DNA of 64,000 nt from Pseudoduganella dura (GTDB taxonomy: Bacteria > Pseudomonadota > Gammaproteobacteria > Burkholderiales > Burkholderiaceae_D), in NCBI RefSeq assembly GCF_009727155.1, contig NZ_WNWM01000002.1:6849454-6913453 (forward strand), read 5' to 3'. Shown in pieces: positions 7,860-16,560 of the stretch (its first letter is position 1; each line of letters starts with the position of its first letter). The notes beneath the pieces were generated by a model that saw only the letters and a list, made by a program, of their open reading frames with translations, was not told the DNA's origin and made no database searches. A program made the position numbers and the translations under genes.

Positions 7860-10298
7860 TTGACCAACCACATCGATTTCCTTTCCGGCGGTGGAGAAAT
7901 GGGCGCGCTTATGCGCCGCCACGACTGGACCGCCACGCCGCTGGGCCACCCGTCGGGCTGGCCGCAGCCGCTCAAGACGGTGATCCGGCTGCTGTTGACG
8001 AGCAACCACCCGATGTTCGTCTGGTGGGGCGACGACCTGGTCCAGTTCTACAACGACGGCTACCGCCAGACGCTGGGCCCGGAGCGCCATCCGTCCGCCC
8101 TGGGCGCGCTGGGCCGCGAGTGCTGGGCCGAGGCCTGGCACCTGATCGGGCCCGACATCGAATCGGTGATGAGCGGCGGCACGGCCGCGTGGCACGAAGA
8201 CCGCCTGGTTCCGCTGACCCGGTTCGGACGCCGCGAAGACGTGTGGTGGACCTACGGCTACAGCCCCATCGAGGATGACGGACGCGTGCGCGGCGTGCTG
8301 GTCATCTGCAACGACGTCACGCGCGAACACGTCAACCGCGAGGGGCTGCGCCAGAGCTACGACACGCTGATCGAAACCATGGACGAAGGTTTCTGCCTGC
8401 TGCAGATCCTGCGCGACGCGGCCGGCAGGCCGGTCGACTACCTGTTCGTGGAAACCAACCGGGCGTTCGCGCAGCAGACCGGGCTCGCCGAAGCCAAGGG
8501 CCGGCGCGTGCGCGAGCTGGTGCCGGCCATCGAACAGCGCTGGATCGACGTGTATGCGGAAGTCGCCGATACCGGCGTGGCGCGCCGGTTCGTCGAGGAA
8601 TCGGGCACGATGGGGCGCTGGTTCAACGTGTATGCGAGCCGCGCCGCCCACATGCGCGATGGCGTGACGCTGCTGTTTACCGATATCACCGACATCAAGC
8701 GCACCGAGGCGGCATTGATCGCCAGCGAGGCACAGTCGCGCGCGCTGGCGGCGGAAGCCCACGCGCGGCGGCAGGCGCTCGATGCGCTGCTGGCATCGGC
8801 GCCGGTGGGCATCGTGTACGCCGACGCCAACGGCGCGCTGGTGCTGGTGAACCCGATGAACCGGCAGTTGTGGGGGGACCACCCGATGTCGGCTGACCGG
8901 CGCGAGTATGGCGCCTGGAAAGGCTGGTGGGCCGACGGGCCCGCACGCAACGGACAGCCCATCGCCCTGGACGACTGGCCGCTGGTGCGCGCGCTGCGCG
9001 GCGAAACCGTCGACGGCGACCTGATCGAGATCGAGCCGTTCAACCAGCCGGGCGTGCGGCGCACTTTACTCGTGCGCGCCACCGCCATCCGCGACGACGA
9101 TGGCGCCATCGTGGGCGCCGTGGCCGCCAACATGGACGTGACGGCCCAGCGGGCCGCCGAGCGCGAGCTGCGCTCGTTTGCCGACGCGCTGGCGGCCGCC
9201 AGCGAACGCAAGGACGAATTCCTGGCGATGCTGGTCCACGAACTGCGCAATCCGCTGGCGCCGATCAGCAGCGCCGCGCAGATCCTCCGGATGCCGGGCA
9301 TGGCCGCGCAGCACGTGGCGCACGCGGCGGAAGTCATCGGGCGCCAGGTGCGGCACATGACGGAACTGGTCGACGACCTGCTGGACGTGTCGCGCGTGCA
9401 GCGCGGCCTCGTCGAACTCGACCAGGCACCGGTGGACATGAAAGGCGTGGTGCACGCCGCCATCGAACAGGCCCGGCCGCTGATCGAGCGCCACGGCCAT
9501 TTGCTGACCACGCGGATCGGCTCGAACGATGCGCCGGTGCTGGGCGACCGCAAGCGGCTGATCCAGGTGGTGGCGAACCTGCTGACCAACGCGGCGAAAT
9601 ACACCGATCCCGGCGGCGAGCTCGCCGTCACGCTGCGCGCCGGCGCGGACGAAGTGCGGCTCGAGGTGGCCGATACCGGCATCGGCATCGAGGCGGCCCT
9701 GCTGCCCCAGGTGTTCGACCTGTTCACGCAGGCCACGCGCACGCCGGACCGCTCCCAGGGCGGCCTGGGACTGGGCCTGGCGCTGGTGCGCAGCCTGGTG
9801 GGGCTGCATGGCGGCCGGGTCGAGGCGCACAGCGACGGCATCGGCAAGGGCAGCGTGTTTACCGTCTCGCTGCCGCATCACCGAACGGCCGGCGCGGCGC
9901 CGGAGAGCGGCCTGGTCCGGGCAGCGCCGCTGGGCGCCGTGCGGCGCAGGCGTGTCCTTGTGGTCGACGACAACGTCGACGGCGCCGGCGCCATGCAGCG
10001 GCTGCTCGCCGCCGCCGGCCACGACGCGTCGGTCGTGCACGATGCCGGGGCGGCACTGGCCCTGCCGCCGTTCGACGTGTACCTGCTCGACATCGGGCTG
10101 CCGGGCATGAGCGGGCACGTGCTGGCCACGGAACTGCGCGGCCGGTCGGCCGGCGCGCCGCTGACGCTGATCGCCCTCAGCGGCTACGGCCAGCGCCAGG
10201 ATATCGCCGCGTCGCTGGCCGCGGGATGCGATGCGCACGTGACCAAGCCGGCCGATATCGGGGGGTTGCTGGCGCTGATCGAGGGCAGGCAGGCTTGA
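7860..10298 (+). CDS. hybrid sensor histidine kinase with three PAS domains and a receiver domain
   Basis: Soluble hybrid kinase of about 812 residues. Three PAS-like modules (~35-150, ~165-280, ~300-430) precede a HisKA domain with the phospho-acceptor His in DEFLAMLVHELRNPLAP (~452-468). An HATPase domain follows (~565-675; NLLTNAAKY, DTGIGIE, GLGLGLALVRSL), then a C-terminal receiver with the phospho-Asp in YLLDIGLPGMSG and the conserved Lys in VTKPAD. No membrane segment is present, so it senses an internal signal. The reading begins at TTG 7860; ATG 7899, preceded by GGTGGAGAA, is a credible alternative start. No cognate regulator lies next to it. It is a close architectural twin of the kinase at 46669. 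Confidence 0.9.
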   Translation: MTNHIDFLSGGGEMGALMRRHDWTATPLGHPSGWPQPLKTVIRLLLTSNHPMFVWWGDDLVQFYNDGYRQTLGPERHPSALGALGRECWAEAWHLIGPDIESVMSGGTAAWHEDRLVPLTRFGRREDVWWTYGYSPIEDDGRVRGVLVICNDVTREHVNREGLRQSYDTLIETMDEGFCLLQILRDAAGRPVDYLFVETNRAFAQQTGLAEAKGRRVRELVPAIEQRWIDVYAEVADTGVARRFVEESGTMGRWFNVYASRAAHMRDGVTLLFTDITDIKRTEAALIASEAQSRALAAEAHARRQALDALLASAPVGIVYADANGALVLVNPMNRQLWGDHPMSADRREYGAWKGWWADGPARNGQPIALDDWPLVRALRGETVDGDLIEIEPFNQPGVRRTLLVRATAIRDDDGAIVGAVAANMDVTAQRAAERELRSFADALAAASERKDEFLAMLVHELRNPLAPISSAAQILRMPGMAAQHVAHAAEVIGRQVRHMTELVDDLLDVSRVQRGLVELDQAPVDMKGVVHAAIEQARPLIERHGHLLTTRIGSNDAPVLGDRKRLIQVVANLLTNAAKYTDPGGELAVTLRAGADEVRLEVADTGIGIEAALLPQVFDLFTQATRTPDRSQGGLGLGLALVRSLVGLHGGRVEAHSDGIGKGSVFTVSLPHHRTAGAAPESGLVRAAPLGAVRRRRVLVVDDNVDGAGAMQRLLAAAGHDASVVHDAGAALALPPFDVYLLDIGLPGMSGHVLATELRGRSAGAPLTLIALSGYGQRQDIAASLAAGCDAHVTKPADIGGLLALIEGRQA

Positions 10299-10332
10299 GG
10301 TGCGGGCTTGAGGTGCAGGCTTGACGTGCAGG
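10293..10332 (+). repeat. three tandem 13-bp repeats across the kinase stop codon
   Basis: Three head-to-tail copies of a 13-bp unit (GCTTGAGGTGCGG, GCTTGAGGTGCAG, GCTTGACGTGCAG) start inside the last sense codons. The first copy supplies the TGA stop of the kinase gene, and each further copy contains another TGA. The array lies in the short gap between convergent genes and looks like recent slippage duplication. Confidence 0.8.
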
Positions 10333-10411
10333 CCTGGCAAGCGCGCATGAGAAGCCGGCCGTGACGGGAGCCGGCGTTGACCCTCAGGGCATCCACGATA
10401 CCGGTGCTCCC

Positions 10412-10439
10412 CCAGTGCCGCCACCGGTGGCGGCACTGG
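10412..10439. terminator. 28-bp perfect palindrome between convergent genes
   Basis: A perfect inverted repeat with 14-bp arms (left arm CCAGTGCCGCCACC, no loop bases) lies between the convergent ends of the hybrid kinase (10298) and the diguanylate cyclase gene (10444). Its symmetry and place fit a bidirectional transcription stop. No T-run follows on either strand, so it may instead act as a protein-binding or mRNA-protecting element. It starts only 5 bp past the stop of the cyclase gene. Confidence 0.55.
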
Positions 10440-10443
10440 CCGT

Positions 10444-11211
10444 TCAACGAAGGGGTTTCACCGCGTCAAGCGCGGGTCGGCAAGCCGACGGCACCGGCGC
10501 AATGGTGCGCACGCACCCCCTGCCTTCCCGCTTGGCCCGGTACAGCGCCGCGTCGGCCTGCCCGTAGGCCGACTCGAACGCCGTGCCCCGGTCGAACCAG
10601 CCCGCGCCGAGGCTGGCCGTCACGGCCCGGTCGACGGGCGCGCGGTGCGCCAGCGCGCCGACCGCGTCGCACAGCTGCCGGGCCACCGCCACCGTGGCCT
10701 CGGGCGCGAGGCCGGGCCAGACGATCGAAAACTCCTCGCCGCCGACGCGGCCGATCGCGGCGGGCGTCGGCACGAGCGCCTTCAGGCGGTCGACGATGGC
10801 GCAGATCACGGCATCGCCGGCCGGATGGCCGAACTCGTCGTTGATGCGCTTGAAGTGGTCGATGTCCAGCACGATCAACGCGGCGGCTTCGCGTTCCAGC
10901 ACCCCGGCGGCGTAATCGATCAGCGCGCCGCGATTGAGCACGCCGGTCAGCGGATCGTGGGTGGCGCGGTGCTGCAGCTGCAGCGCGAGCTGGTGCAGCT
11001 CGCGGTTCATCTGCTGCATGTCGCGCTCGGCCCGGTCGCTGCGCCCGATCAGGCGGCGCGTCTCGCGCATCAGCCGTTCGTAGTGCGCGATCAGCTCGCC
11101 CAGCACGCGCCGGTGTCCGGCGCTGTCCGCCTCCAGGGCGAATGCCTCGCGCGCCCGCAGCAATGCCTGGAACTCGGCGGCGAACAGGTCCGGCTGGTCC
11201 GCCACCGTCAT
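10444..11211 (-). CDS. siaD: diguanylate cyclase, SiaD-like
   Basis: GGDEF-domain enzyme that makes c-di-GMP from two GTP. The protein is 255 residues from MTVADQPDLF. This start is chosen because its ATG overlaps the SiaC-like stop (ATGA at 11208-11211) and the longer frame upstream is only a shadow. An N-terminal helical, probably coiled-coil segment (~10-80) precedes the GGDEF domain (~85-240). The catalytic signature is RVGGEEF (~155-161), the active GGEEF form. No RxxD inhibitory site stands five residues before it (PTPA instead), so product inhibition at that site is not expected. It is the last gene of a siaABCD-ordered operon and should be controlled by the SiaC-like protein. Confidence 0.88.
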   Translation of the reverse strand: MTVADQPDLFAAEFQALLRAREAFALEADSAGHRRVLGELIAHYERLMRETRRLIGRSDRAERDMQQMNRELHQLALQLQHRATHDPLTGVLNRGALIDYAAGVLEREAAALIVLDIDHFKRINDEFGHPAGDAVICAIVDRLKALVPTPAAIGRVGGEEFSIVWPGLAPEATVAVARQLCDAVGALAHRAPVDRAVTASLGAGWFDRGTAFESAYGQADAALYRAKREGRGCVRTIAPVPSACRPALDAVKPLR

Positions 11212-11603
11212 GCCTGGCGGGCGGGCAGCACGCAGTCGACGAATTCGAGCGCGGCGAAATCGTCGCGCAGTTCCTCGCCGAATTCGAGGATCGTTTCGTC
11301 TTCCTCGTCGCGGTACCAGTGCAGGCGTACTTCGTTGCCGAAGATGGCGGCATCGTTCAGCGCGTCGAACAGGGCGAACAGCATCTTCGTGCTGGAACTG
11401 TTGAAGTAGGCCAGCGCCACGTGCACGTCGATCGACTGGCCGTCGCACAGCGCGAGGTAGGCGCGCGCGCTGTCGATCACGGGGCCGTAGAAAGCGGCGG
11501 CGTTTTCCGGATACGATTCGCCGCGGATCGACAGGGCGTGCCGCGAGAACTCGAACGAGACTTCGGGCGAGGTGGGGGATGCGGGGAGAAAGAAGTGTTC
11601 CAT
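11208..11603 (-). CDS. siaC: SiaC-like phosphoprotein regulator (DUF1987)
   Basis: Protein of about 131 residues starting MEHFFLPASPTSPEV. A longer frame to 11657 would overlap the upstream gene and is rejected. It is the DUF1987/SiaC family, with the strand motif SFEFSRHALSIRGESYPENA and the segment ALAYFNSSSTKMLFALFD, which holds the Ser/Thr cluster where Pseudomonas aeruginosa SiaC is phosphorylated. In that system unphosphorylated SiaC binds and activates the cyclase SiaD, SiaB phosphorylates SiaC and SiaA dephosphorylates it. The same four genes follow one another here, separated by 13 bp from the SiaB-like gene and overlapping the cyclase by 4 bp. Confidence 0.88.
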   Translation of the reverse strand: MEHFFLPASPTSPEVSFEFSRHALSIRGESYPENAAAFYGPVIDSARAYLALCDGQSIDVHVALAYFNSSSTKMLFALFDALNDAAIFGNEVRLHWYRDEEDETILEFGEELRDDFAALEFVDCVLPARQA

Positions 11604-11616
11604 GGTCGGTCGGGGT

Positions 11617-12243
11617 TCAGATGGTGGCGGCGATGCAGAAGACGGTGCGGCCGGCATCGTCGCTGTCGGGCAGGAACTGGAACGTCAGCGGCGCGCTGGC
11701 ATCGCGCGCCATCGTCAGGAAACCGAGGCCGGCGCCCTTGCTGTCTTCCGGCGCGGCCTGCCGCAGCGCGGTGCGGTAGGCGGACTTGATCTCGTCCACC
11801 GTCATCGCGCACAGTGGCGCGATCTTGCCGCGGATCGCTTCGACGCTGGCGTTGGCCACCGGGTTGGCGCACAGCAGGTAAAACTGGTCGCCGCTGACGC
11901 CGATGCAGAACGCGCCGCCGCGGATCTGGCGGTCCGGCTGCGCCGCCGGCGTGAGCGCGTCGGCCGAGTAGTGCATGATGTTCTGGGACATTTCGACGAA
12001 TGCGGAAAAGATGCGCCGGCTGGTGGGCCCGGCGGTGCCGGCCGCGTTCAGCCGCGCCTTGATGGTCTCGGCGATCGCGCTGACCACGTGCTGCGAGAAA
12101 TAGCCGGCATAGAAGAAGATGACCTGGCGCTTGCTGGCGGCATGCCAGAATTCCTGGAATTGTGGGTATTGCAAGGCGGCGGCTCCCATGGCGGTGTTGT
12201 CGGGGATTTGTCCTGTGGACTGTCCGGTGGTCTGTTCGGTCAT
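11617..12243 (-). CDS. siaB: SiaB-like protein kinase
   Basis: Protein of 208 residues of the SiaB family, an unusual GHKL-type kinase that phosphorylates SiaC. Visible features are the N-terminal FQEFWHAASKRQVIFFYAG, the region EMSQNIMHYSAD that corresponds to the ATP-lid Asn box (E-x-x-QN), and GAGLGFLTMARDASAPL as the glycine-rich nucleotide loop. No membrane segment is present. It starts with ATG 52 bp after the phosphatase gene and ends 13 bp before the SiaC-like gene. The substrate is inferred from operon order and family. Confidence 0.87.
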   Translation of the reverse strand: MTEQTTGQSTGQIPDNTAMGAAALQYPQFQEFWHAASKRQVIFFYAGYFSQHVVSAIAETIKARLNAAGTAGPTSRRIFSAFVEMSQNIMHYSADALTPAAQPDRQIRGGAFCIGVSGDQFYLLCANPVANASVEAIRGKIAPLCAMTVDEIKSAYRTALRQAAPEDSKGAGLGFLTMARDASAPLTFQFLPDSDDAGRTVFCIAATI

Positions 12244-12295
12244 GCGGTTCGGTGCTGTCGTTCGTCGATCCGGCCAGGCTGCGGCCCCGGGGCGT

Positions 12296-13597
12296 CTATG
12301 GCCTGCAGCACAGGAAGGTCACGTCGTCGCGGCGCGGCTGGCCACCCTGCCAGCGGGCCAGCTCGGCGGCCAGCAGCGCCGCGAGGCCGGCCGCGGGGTC
12401 GTCGCGCCGCTCCAGCAGCAGGCGCTGCGCGCGGCGCTTGCCGAACGAGATGTCGCGCTCTCCGCCGATCTGGTCGAACAGCCCGTCGGTACCGGTAAAC
12501 AGCAGGCTGCCCGGCGGCAGGTGAACGGCGTGCACGGGCCAGCGATGGCCGGCCGGCGTTTCCGCGTAGCCGGCGCCCATCCGGTCCGGTTCGAGCACGC
12601 CGAACGCGTCGCCGTCCGGCGCCAGCACGAACAGCGGCAGGCGCGCGCCCGCGTACGACAGGTGCCGGGTCGCGCCGTCGAACCACAGCACGGCCGCATC
12701 GAGGCCGTCGTTCGACAGCGACGCGCCCTTGTTGTACTGGCCCGGCCCGTACCCCGCCCCAACTGCTTGCCCTCCCGCCGTCTGCACCGCCGCCGGCTGC
12801 CCCGGCATGTGCTGGCCCAGCATGTCCTTCACGCCGCGGTTCAGTTCCGCCAGCAGCGCGGCGGGATCGCGCGGCCCGAGCGCCTGCAGCGCCTGCGTCA
12901 GCAGCGACGAGGCGATCAGCGTCATGAACGCGCCCGGCACGCCGTGCCCGGTGCAGTCGGCGATGACGGCGCACCAGCCGTCCGGGTACCGGGCGACATG
13001 GTAGAAATCGCCGCCGACCACGTCGCGCGGCTGCCACACCAGTCCCGCGTCGGGCAGCGCGGCGGCCAGCGCATCGTCCGAGGCGCGCAGCAGCGCGCGC
13101 TGGATCACGCTGGCGTACTCGATGCTGTGCATGATCTGGCGATTGCGCTCGGCCTGCATGTCGGCAACCACGTTCATCAGCTGCAGGCCGAAGCCCACGC
13201 CCTGCAGCTGGCCGGCACGGGTGATGATGAAACCGTCGGCCAGCGCCTTCTCGCCGGACTCCACGGCGCGGAACGTCAGCGCCTCGATGCCCAGGCCGGC
13301 ATCGACCACCAGCGGGTCCTTGTCCATGAACGCGATGCAGCTCTTGCGTCCGTACAGCTCCTGGTAGAACGGTTTCGACATCTGCGACATGAAGATGTTT
13401 CTGCAGATGAGCCCGATGGGCCGGCCCTCTTCCACCACCGGCAGCGTCATCAGCTCGCGCCGCCCGGTAAACAGCGCCAGCACGTCGCCGTTGCTGGCGT
13501 CGGCCGGCACGCACGCCGTCGGCACGCACAGGTCGGCCGCGGTGGCTGGCCGGAAGCGCGGCAATGGCAGGCGCGACGGGTTGAAGGATTCGGTCAT
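12296..13597 (-). CDS. siaA: SiaA-like PP2C/SpoIIE phosphatase with N-terminal CBS-like region
   Basis: Protein of 433 residues from the ATG at 13597; a TTG at 13609 is the only longer option. The C-terminal ~270 residues form a PP2C-type SpoIIE phosphatase with the metal-binding motifs VVGGDFYHV (~194-202), DCTGHGVPGAFMT (~214-226) and FTGTDGLFDQIGG. The N-terminal part (~30-150) lacks membrane helices and looks like a CBS-type ligand domain (LMTLPVVEEGRPIGLICRN). By contrast, the described Pseudomonas SiaA is a membrane protein with a HAMP segment. By family it should dephosphorylate SiaC and thereby switch on the cyclase. It is the first gene of the four-gene operon and probably the sensor, with a cytoplasmic signal. 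Confidence 0.85.
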   Translation of the reverse strand: MTESFNPSRLPLPRFRPATAADLCVPTACVPADASNGDVLALFTGRRELMTLPVVEEGRPIGLICRNIFMSQMSKPFYQELYGRKSCIAFMDKDPLVVDAGLGIEALTFRAVESGEKALADGFIITRAGQLQGVGFGLQLMNVVADMQAERNRQIMHSIEYASVIQRALLRASDDALAAALPDAGLVWQPRDVVGGDFYHVARYPDGWCAVIADCTGHGVPGAFMTLIASSLLTQALQALGPRDPAALLAELNRGVKDMLGQHMPGQPAAVQTAGGQAVGAGYGPGQYNKGASLSNDGLDAAVLWFDGATRHLSYAGARLPLFVLAPDGDAFGVLEPDRMGAGYAETPAGHRWPVHAVHLPPGSLLFTGTDGLFDQIGGERDISFGKRRAQRLLLERRDDPAAGLAALLAAELARWQGGQPRRDDVTFLCCRP

Positions 13598-13680
13598 GAC
13601 GGCTCGCAAAGGTTTCCGATCATTCTAGAAAGAAATTGTGACACTGCCATGACGTTCGTAACGGAATGAAACCAGTATTG

Positions 13681-16356
13681 CTACATTGACATTTCGATGG
13701 AGCGCGCCGGCATGGTCATCATCTGCGGCCGGCCCAGCAGCGCGCCGGCCTGGCGGGCCGGCATCGGCGCGGCGAACAGGTAGCCCTGGCCTTCGTCGCA
13801 GCCGAGGGCGACCAGCGCTTCCAGCTGGCCGGCCGTTTCCACGCCTTCGGCCACCACCGCCATGTCCAGCGCCTTCGCCATCGACACGATCGCCTGGAAC
13901 AGTACCCGGCCTTCCGGCGATACCGTCAGCTCGGACGTGAACGCGCGGTCGATCTTCAGCACGTCCATGTTCAGCCGCTGCAGCTGCGCCAGCGACGAAT
14001 AGCCGGTGCCGAAGTCGTCCACGTGCAGGCGCACGCCCAGCTCGCGCAGCGCGGCCAGTTCGCGCTGCACGTCCACGCCTTCCGCGACCATGGCCGACTC
14101 GGTGATCTCGACCTCCAGCATCGCCCCCGCCAGGTGATGGCGCGCCAGGTGCATGGCCAGGTGCGCGTGCACGCCTTCGTGCGCGAACTGGTGCGCCGAG
14201 ACATTGATCGACACCGGCACCAGCGCCAGGCCGGCGGTGCGCCACAGTGCCAGCTGGTGGCAGGCTTCCTCGATGACGAAGCGGCCGATCGGGCCGATCA
14301 GGCCGCTTTCTTCGGCGATCGGGATGAATTTCGCCGGCGGCACCATGCCCAGGTCGGGGTGGCGCCAGCGCAGCAGCGCTTCCATGCTGCACAGCCGGCC
14401 GGTGGCAAGGTCCACGCGCGGCTGGTAATGCAGCTCGAACTGTTCCGCCGCGAGGGCCCCCTGCAGGCTGTGGCGCAGTTGCGCGCGGGCGGTGGCGGCG
14501 ATGTACAGGTCCGGATCGAAGAAGCGGAACTTGCCGCCCCGGTCGCGCTTCGCGGCGGCCATCGCGATGTCGCCATGCTTGAGCAGCGTGGCGGCGTCCT
14601 CGCCGTCGCGCGGGTAGCAGCTGATGCCGATCGATGCGCCGATCGTGTAGCGCACGTTGCCCAGCTCGTAAGGCCGGGACAGCGCCGCCGCCACGCGGCC
14701 GCCGATCGCGGCCAGTTCGTCGTCCCCGCCGCCGGGCGAGATCACGACGACGAATTCGTCGCCGCCCAGGCGGGCCACGATGTCCTGCGGGCGTAGCAGG
14801 CCGCCCAGGCGCAGCGCGGCCTGCTTGAGCAGATCGTCGCCGGCGCCATGGCCATGGGTCTCGTTGACATGCTTGAAGCCGTCCAGGTCGACCAGCAGCA
14901 GCGCCAGCGTGCCGTTGCGCCCCGCCGCCTCCTCGATCGCCTGCGGCACGTAGCGTGTCAGCCAAGGCCGGCTGGGCAGGCCGGTCAGCGAATCGTAGTT
15001 CGCCAGGTACAGCAGCTCGCTCTCGAACGCCTTGCGTTCGCTGATATCCTGCAGCGTGATGGCCAGGCCGTTGCCGACACGGACGATGCGCCGGCGGCCC
15101 CACGTGATCTGCATGCGCCGCCCGGCCGGCATCTGGCGCTCGTCTTCATGGATGCCGTTGGCCATCGCCGCGTGGTACGCATCGAGCATCTGCACGTCAT
15201 GCTCGCGTTCGATCGACGAGATGCGCCGCCCCACCAGATCGTCGCGGCTGCCGCCGTAGAACGAGGCGCCCCGCTCGTTGCAGTCCACCACGATGAAGTC
15301 GGTCACGGCGCCCGTCGTGTCGCGCACCGCCTGCGCCATGTAGAAGCCGTCCTTGGCGTTTTCGGTCGCGGCCCGGTAGGCGGTGCGTACCTCCTCTTCT
15401 CCGGCGCGGCGCAGCAGATAGCGCCGGGTGGCCAGCGCCAGTGCCAGCGCGGCCAGCATCAGGCCCGCCGATATCACCGCCCACACCCGGCGCATCGCCG
15501 CGGCGCGTTCATCCGCGCCGGCCAGCGCGTCGCTCATCGTCCTGCCCGCCATGGCGACCACCGGATAGACGGCGGAGCGGTGCCATGCCAGCAGCCGCGG
15601 CGTGCCGTCGCTGAAACGGGCGCCATCGAAGCGGGCGCCGCCGTCGCCGCCCTGGACGGCGGGCGCCGTGCCGAACAGCGTTTCACGGCGGCCGGCGGCA
15701 TGGCCCTCGAGCCGCAGCCCGCCATCTTCCGCCACCAGCGCGAGCAGGCCGCGCATGCCCAGCACCCGTTCGTTGTAGAACGCGGTCAGGTAGTCGCCGG
15801 CGACGACGAACGACACCATGCCCGCGAACTCGTTGTCGGGCGACTCCAGCCGCAACGTCGCGCGCAGGTTGCGCTGGCGCCCGGCGGCGTCGCCCGGCGC
15901 GGCGCCGAGCAGCAGCGCACTGGAATTGTTTTGCCGGTGGTGGGCCAGCGCCGGACCGGCCGCGGGCAGGGCGAACCGGCCCCTGCGCGGGATCGCGGAG
16001 ACCACCTTGCCGCCGGCATCGAAGATGGCCACTTCCAGGAATGCCGAATCGGTGAACATGCCGTCGCGCCGCAGCGCCTCCAGGTCGAGGTGGCCATCGG
16101 CCTGCTCCCACGCGTGCTTGAGCTGGACGGCGACCTGTTCCAGCTGGCCGATCGAACGGGTAACGTACTGCTCGTACGCTTCGGCGTACGAGCGCACTTC
16201 GCGCATGGCATCGCGCTCGGCAAGCCGGCGGTCGTGCGCGATCTGCGCGGCCATCGCGAACCAGTAGACGGCCGTCACCAGCGCGGCCAGCAGGGGCCAG
16301 AGCGCGGGCAGCCAGGAATGCGGGGCAAACCGCGCGGGTGGGCGAACATGGAACAT
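13681..16356 (-). CDS. membrane-bound GGDEF-EAL c-di-GMP enzyme with periplasmic sensor and PAS domain
   Basis: Protein of 891 residues beginning MFHVRPPARF. Transmembrane helices at ~16-37 and ~291-310 enclose a ~250-residue periplasmic Cache-like sensor. A PAS domain (~325-440), a GGDEF domain and a C-terminal EAL domain follow. GGDEF is intact (RLGGDEF, ~529-535) with an inhibitory RxxD site (RPQD, ~522-525). The EAL domain keeps MEALLRW, NVSAHQF, EITES, DDFGTGYSS and EGVET, so both synthesis and hydrolysis of c-di-GMP look possible. Adjacent to the siaABCD set but with its own 83-bp gap. An open frame extends much further upstream, antisense to the CHAD gene; the Met at 16356 is the first that gives a sensible N-terminus. 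It has no clear ribosome-binding site. Confidence 0.9.
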   Translation of the reverse strand: MFHVRPPARFAPHSWLPALWPLLAALVTAVYWFAMAAQIAHDRRLAERDAMREVRSYAEAYEQYVTRSIGQLEQVAVQLKHAWEQADGHLDLEALRRDGMFTDSAFLEVAIFDAGGKVVSAIPRRGRFALPAAGPALAHHRQNNSSALLLGAAPGDAAGRQRNLRATLRLESPDNEFAGMVSFVVAGDYLTAFYNERVLGMRGLLALVAEDGGLRLEGHAAGRRETLFGTAPAVQGGDGGARFDGARFSDGTPRLLAWHRSAVYPVVAMAGRTMSDALAGADERAAAMRRVWAVISAGLMLAALALALATRRYLLRRAGEEEVRTAYRAATENAKDGFYMAQAVRDTTGAVTDFIVVDCNERGASFYGGSRDDLVGRRISSIEREHDVQMLDAYHAAMANGIHEDERQMPAGRRMQITWGRRRIVRVGNGLAITLQDISERKAFESELLYLANYDSLTGLPSRPWLTRYVPQAIEEAAGRNGTLALLLVDLDGFKHVNETHGHGAGDDLLKQAALRLGGLLRPQDIVARLGGDEFVVVISPGGGDDELAAIGGRVAAALSRPYELGNVRYTIGASIGISCYPRDGEDAATLLKHGDIAMAAAKRDRGGKFRFFDPDLYIAATARAQLRHSLQGALAAEQFELHYQPRVDLATGRLCSMEALLRWRHPDLGMVPPAKFIPIAEESGLIGPIGRFVIEEACHQLALWRTAGLALVPVSINVSAHQFAHEGVHAHLAMHLARHHLAGAMLEVEITESAMVAEGVDVQRELAALRELGVRLHVDDFGTGYSSLAQLQRLNMDVLKIDRAFTSELTVSPEGRVLFQAIVSMAKALDMAVVAEGVETAGQLEALVALGCDEGQGYLFAAPMPARQAGALLGRPQMMTMPARSIEMSM

Positions 16357-16358
16357 AG

Positions 16359-16378
16359 GTTGCAAATGGTAATGCAAC
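16359..16378 (-). promoter_or_regulatory. inverted repeat next to the GGDEF-EAL start codon
   Basis: GTTGCA (16359-16364) and TGCAAC (16373-16378) form an inverted repeat immediately upstream of the start codon at 16356, covering the place of the ribosome-binding site. It could be an operator or a small RNA hairpin that limits translation initiation. In the same divergent gap, a looser repeat of GTTCCGGAAA and TTTTCCGGGAAC (about 16439-16475) flanks TATAGT and may mark the CHAD-gene promoter. Confidence 0.35.
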
Positions 16379-16560
16379 AATGTGACCGCATCGTGACGCA
16401 GCGACACAATCACACCGCCCGTCCGTGGCGACGGCCGAGTTCCGGAAACAGTATAGTTCGTTTTTCCGGGAACCGGGAGTGACGCCTGCCGGTCCCCCAT
16501 GACTGACAACACTGACGCCCGGGTACGCATCCGCGCCGGCGCAAACGAATGGAGAAGCGA

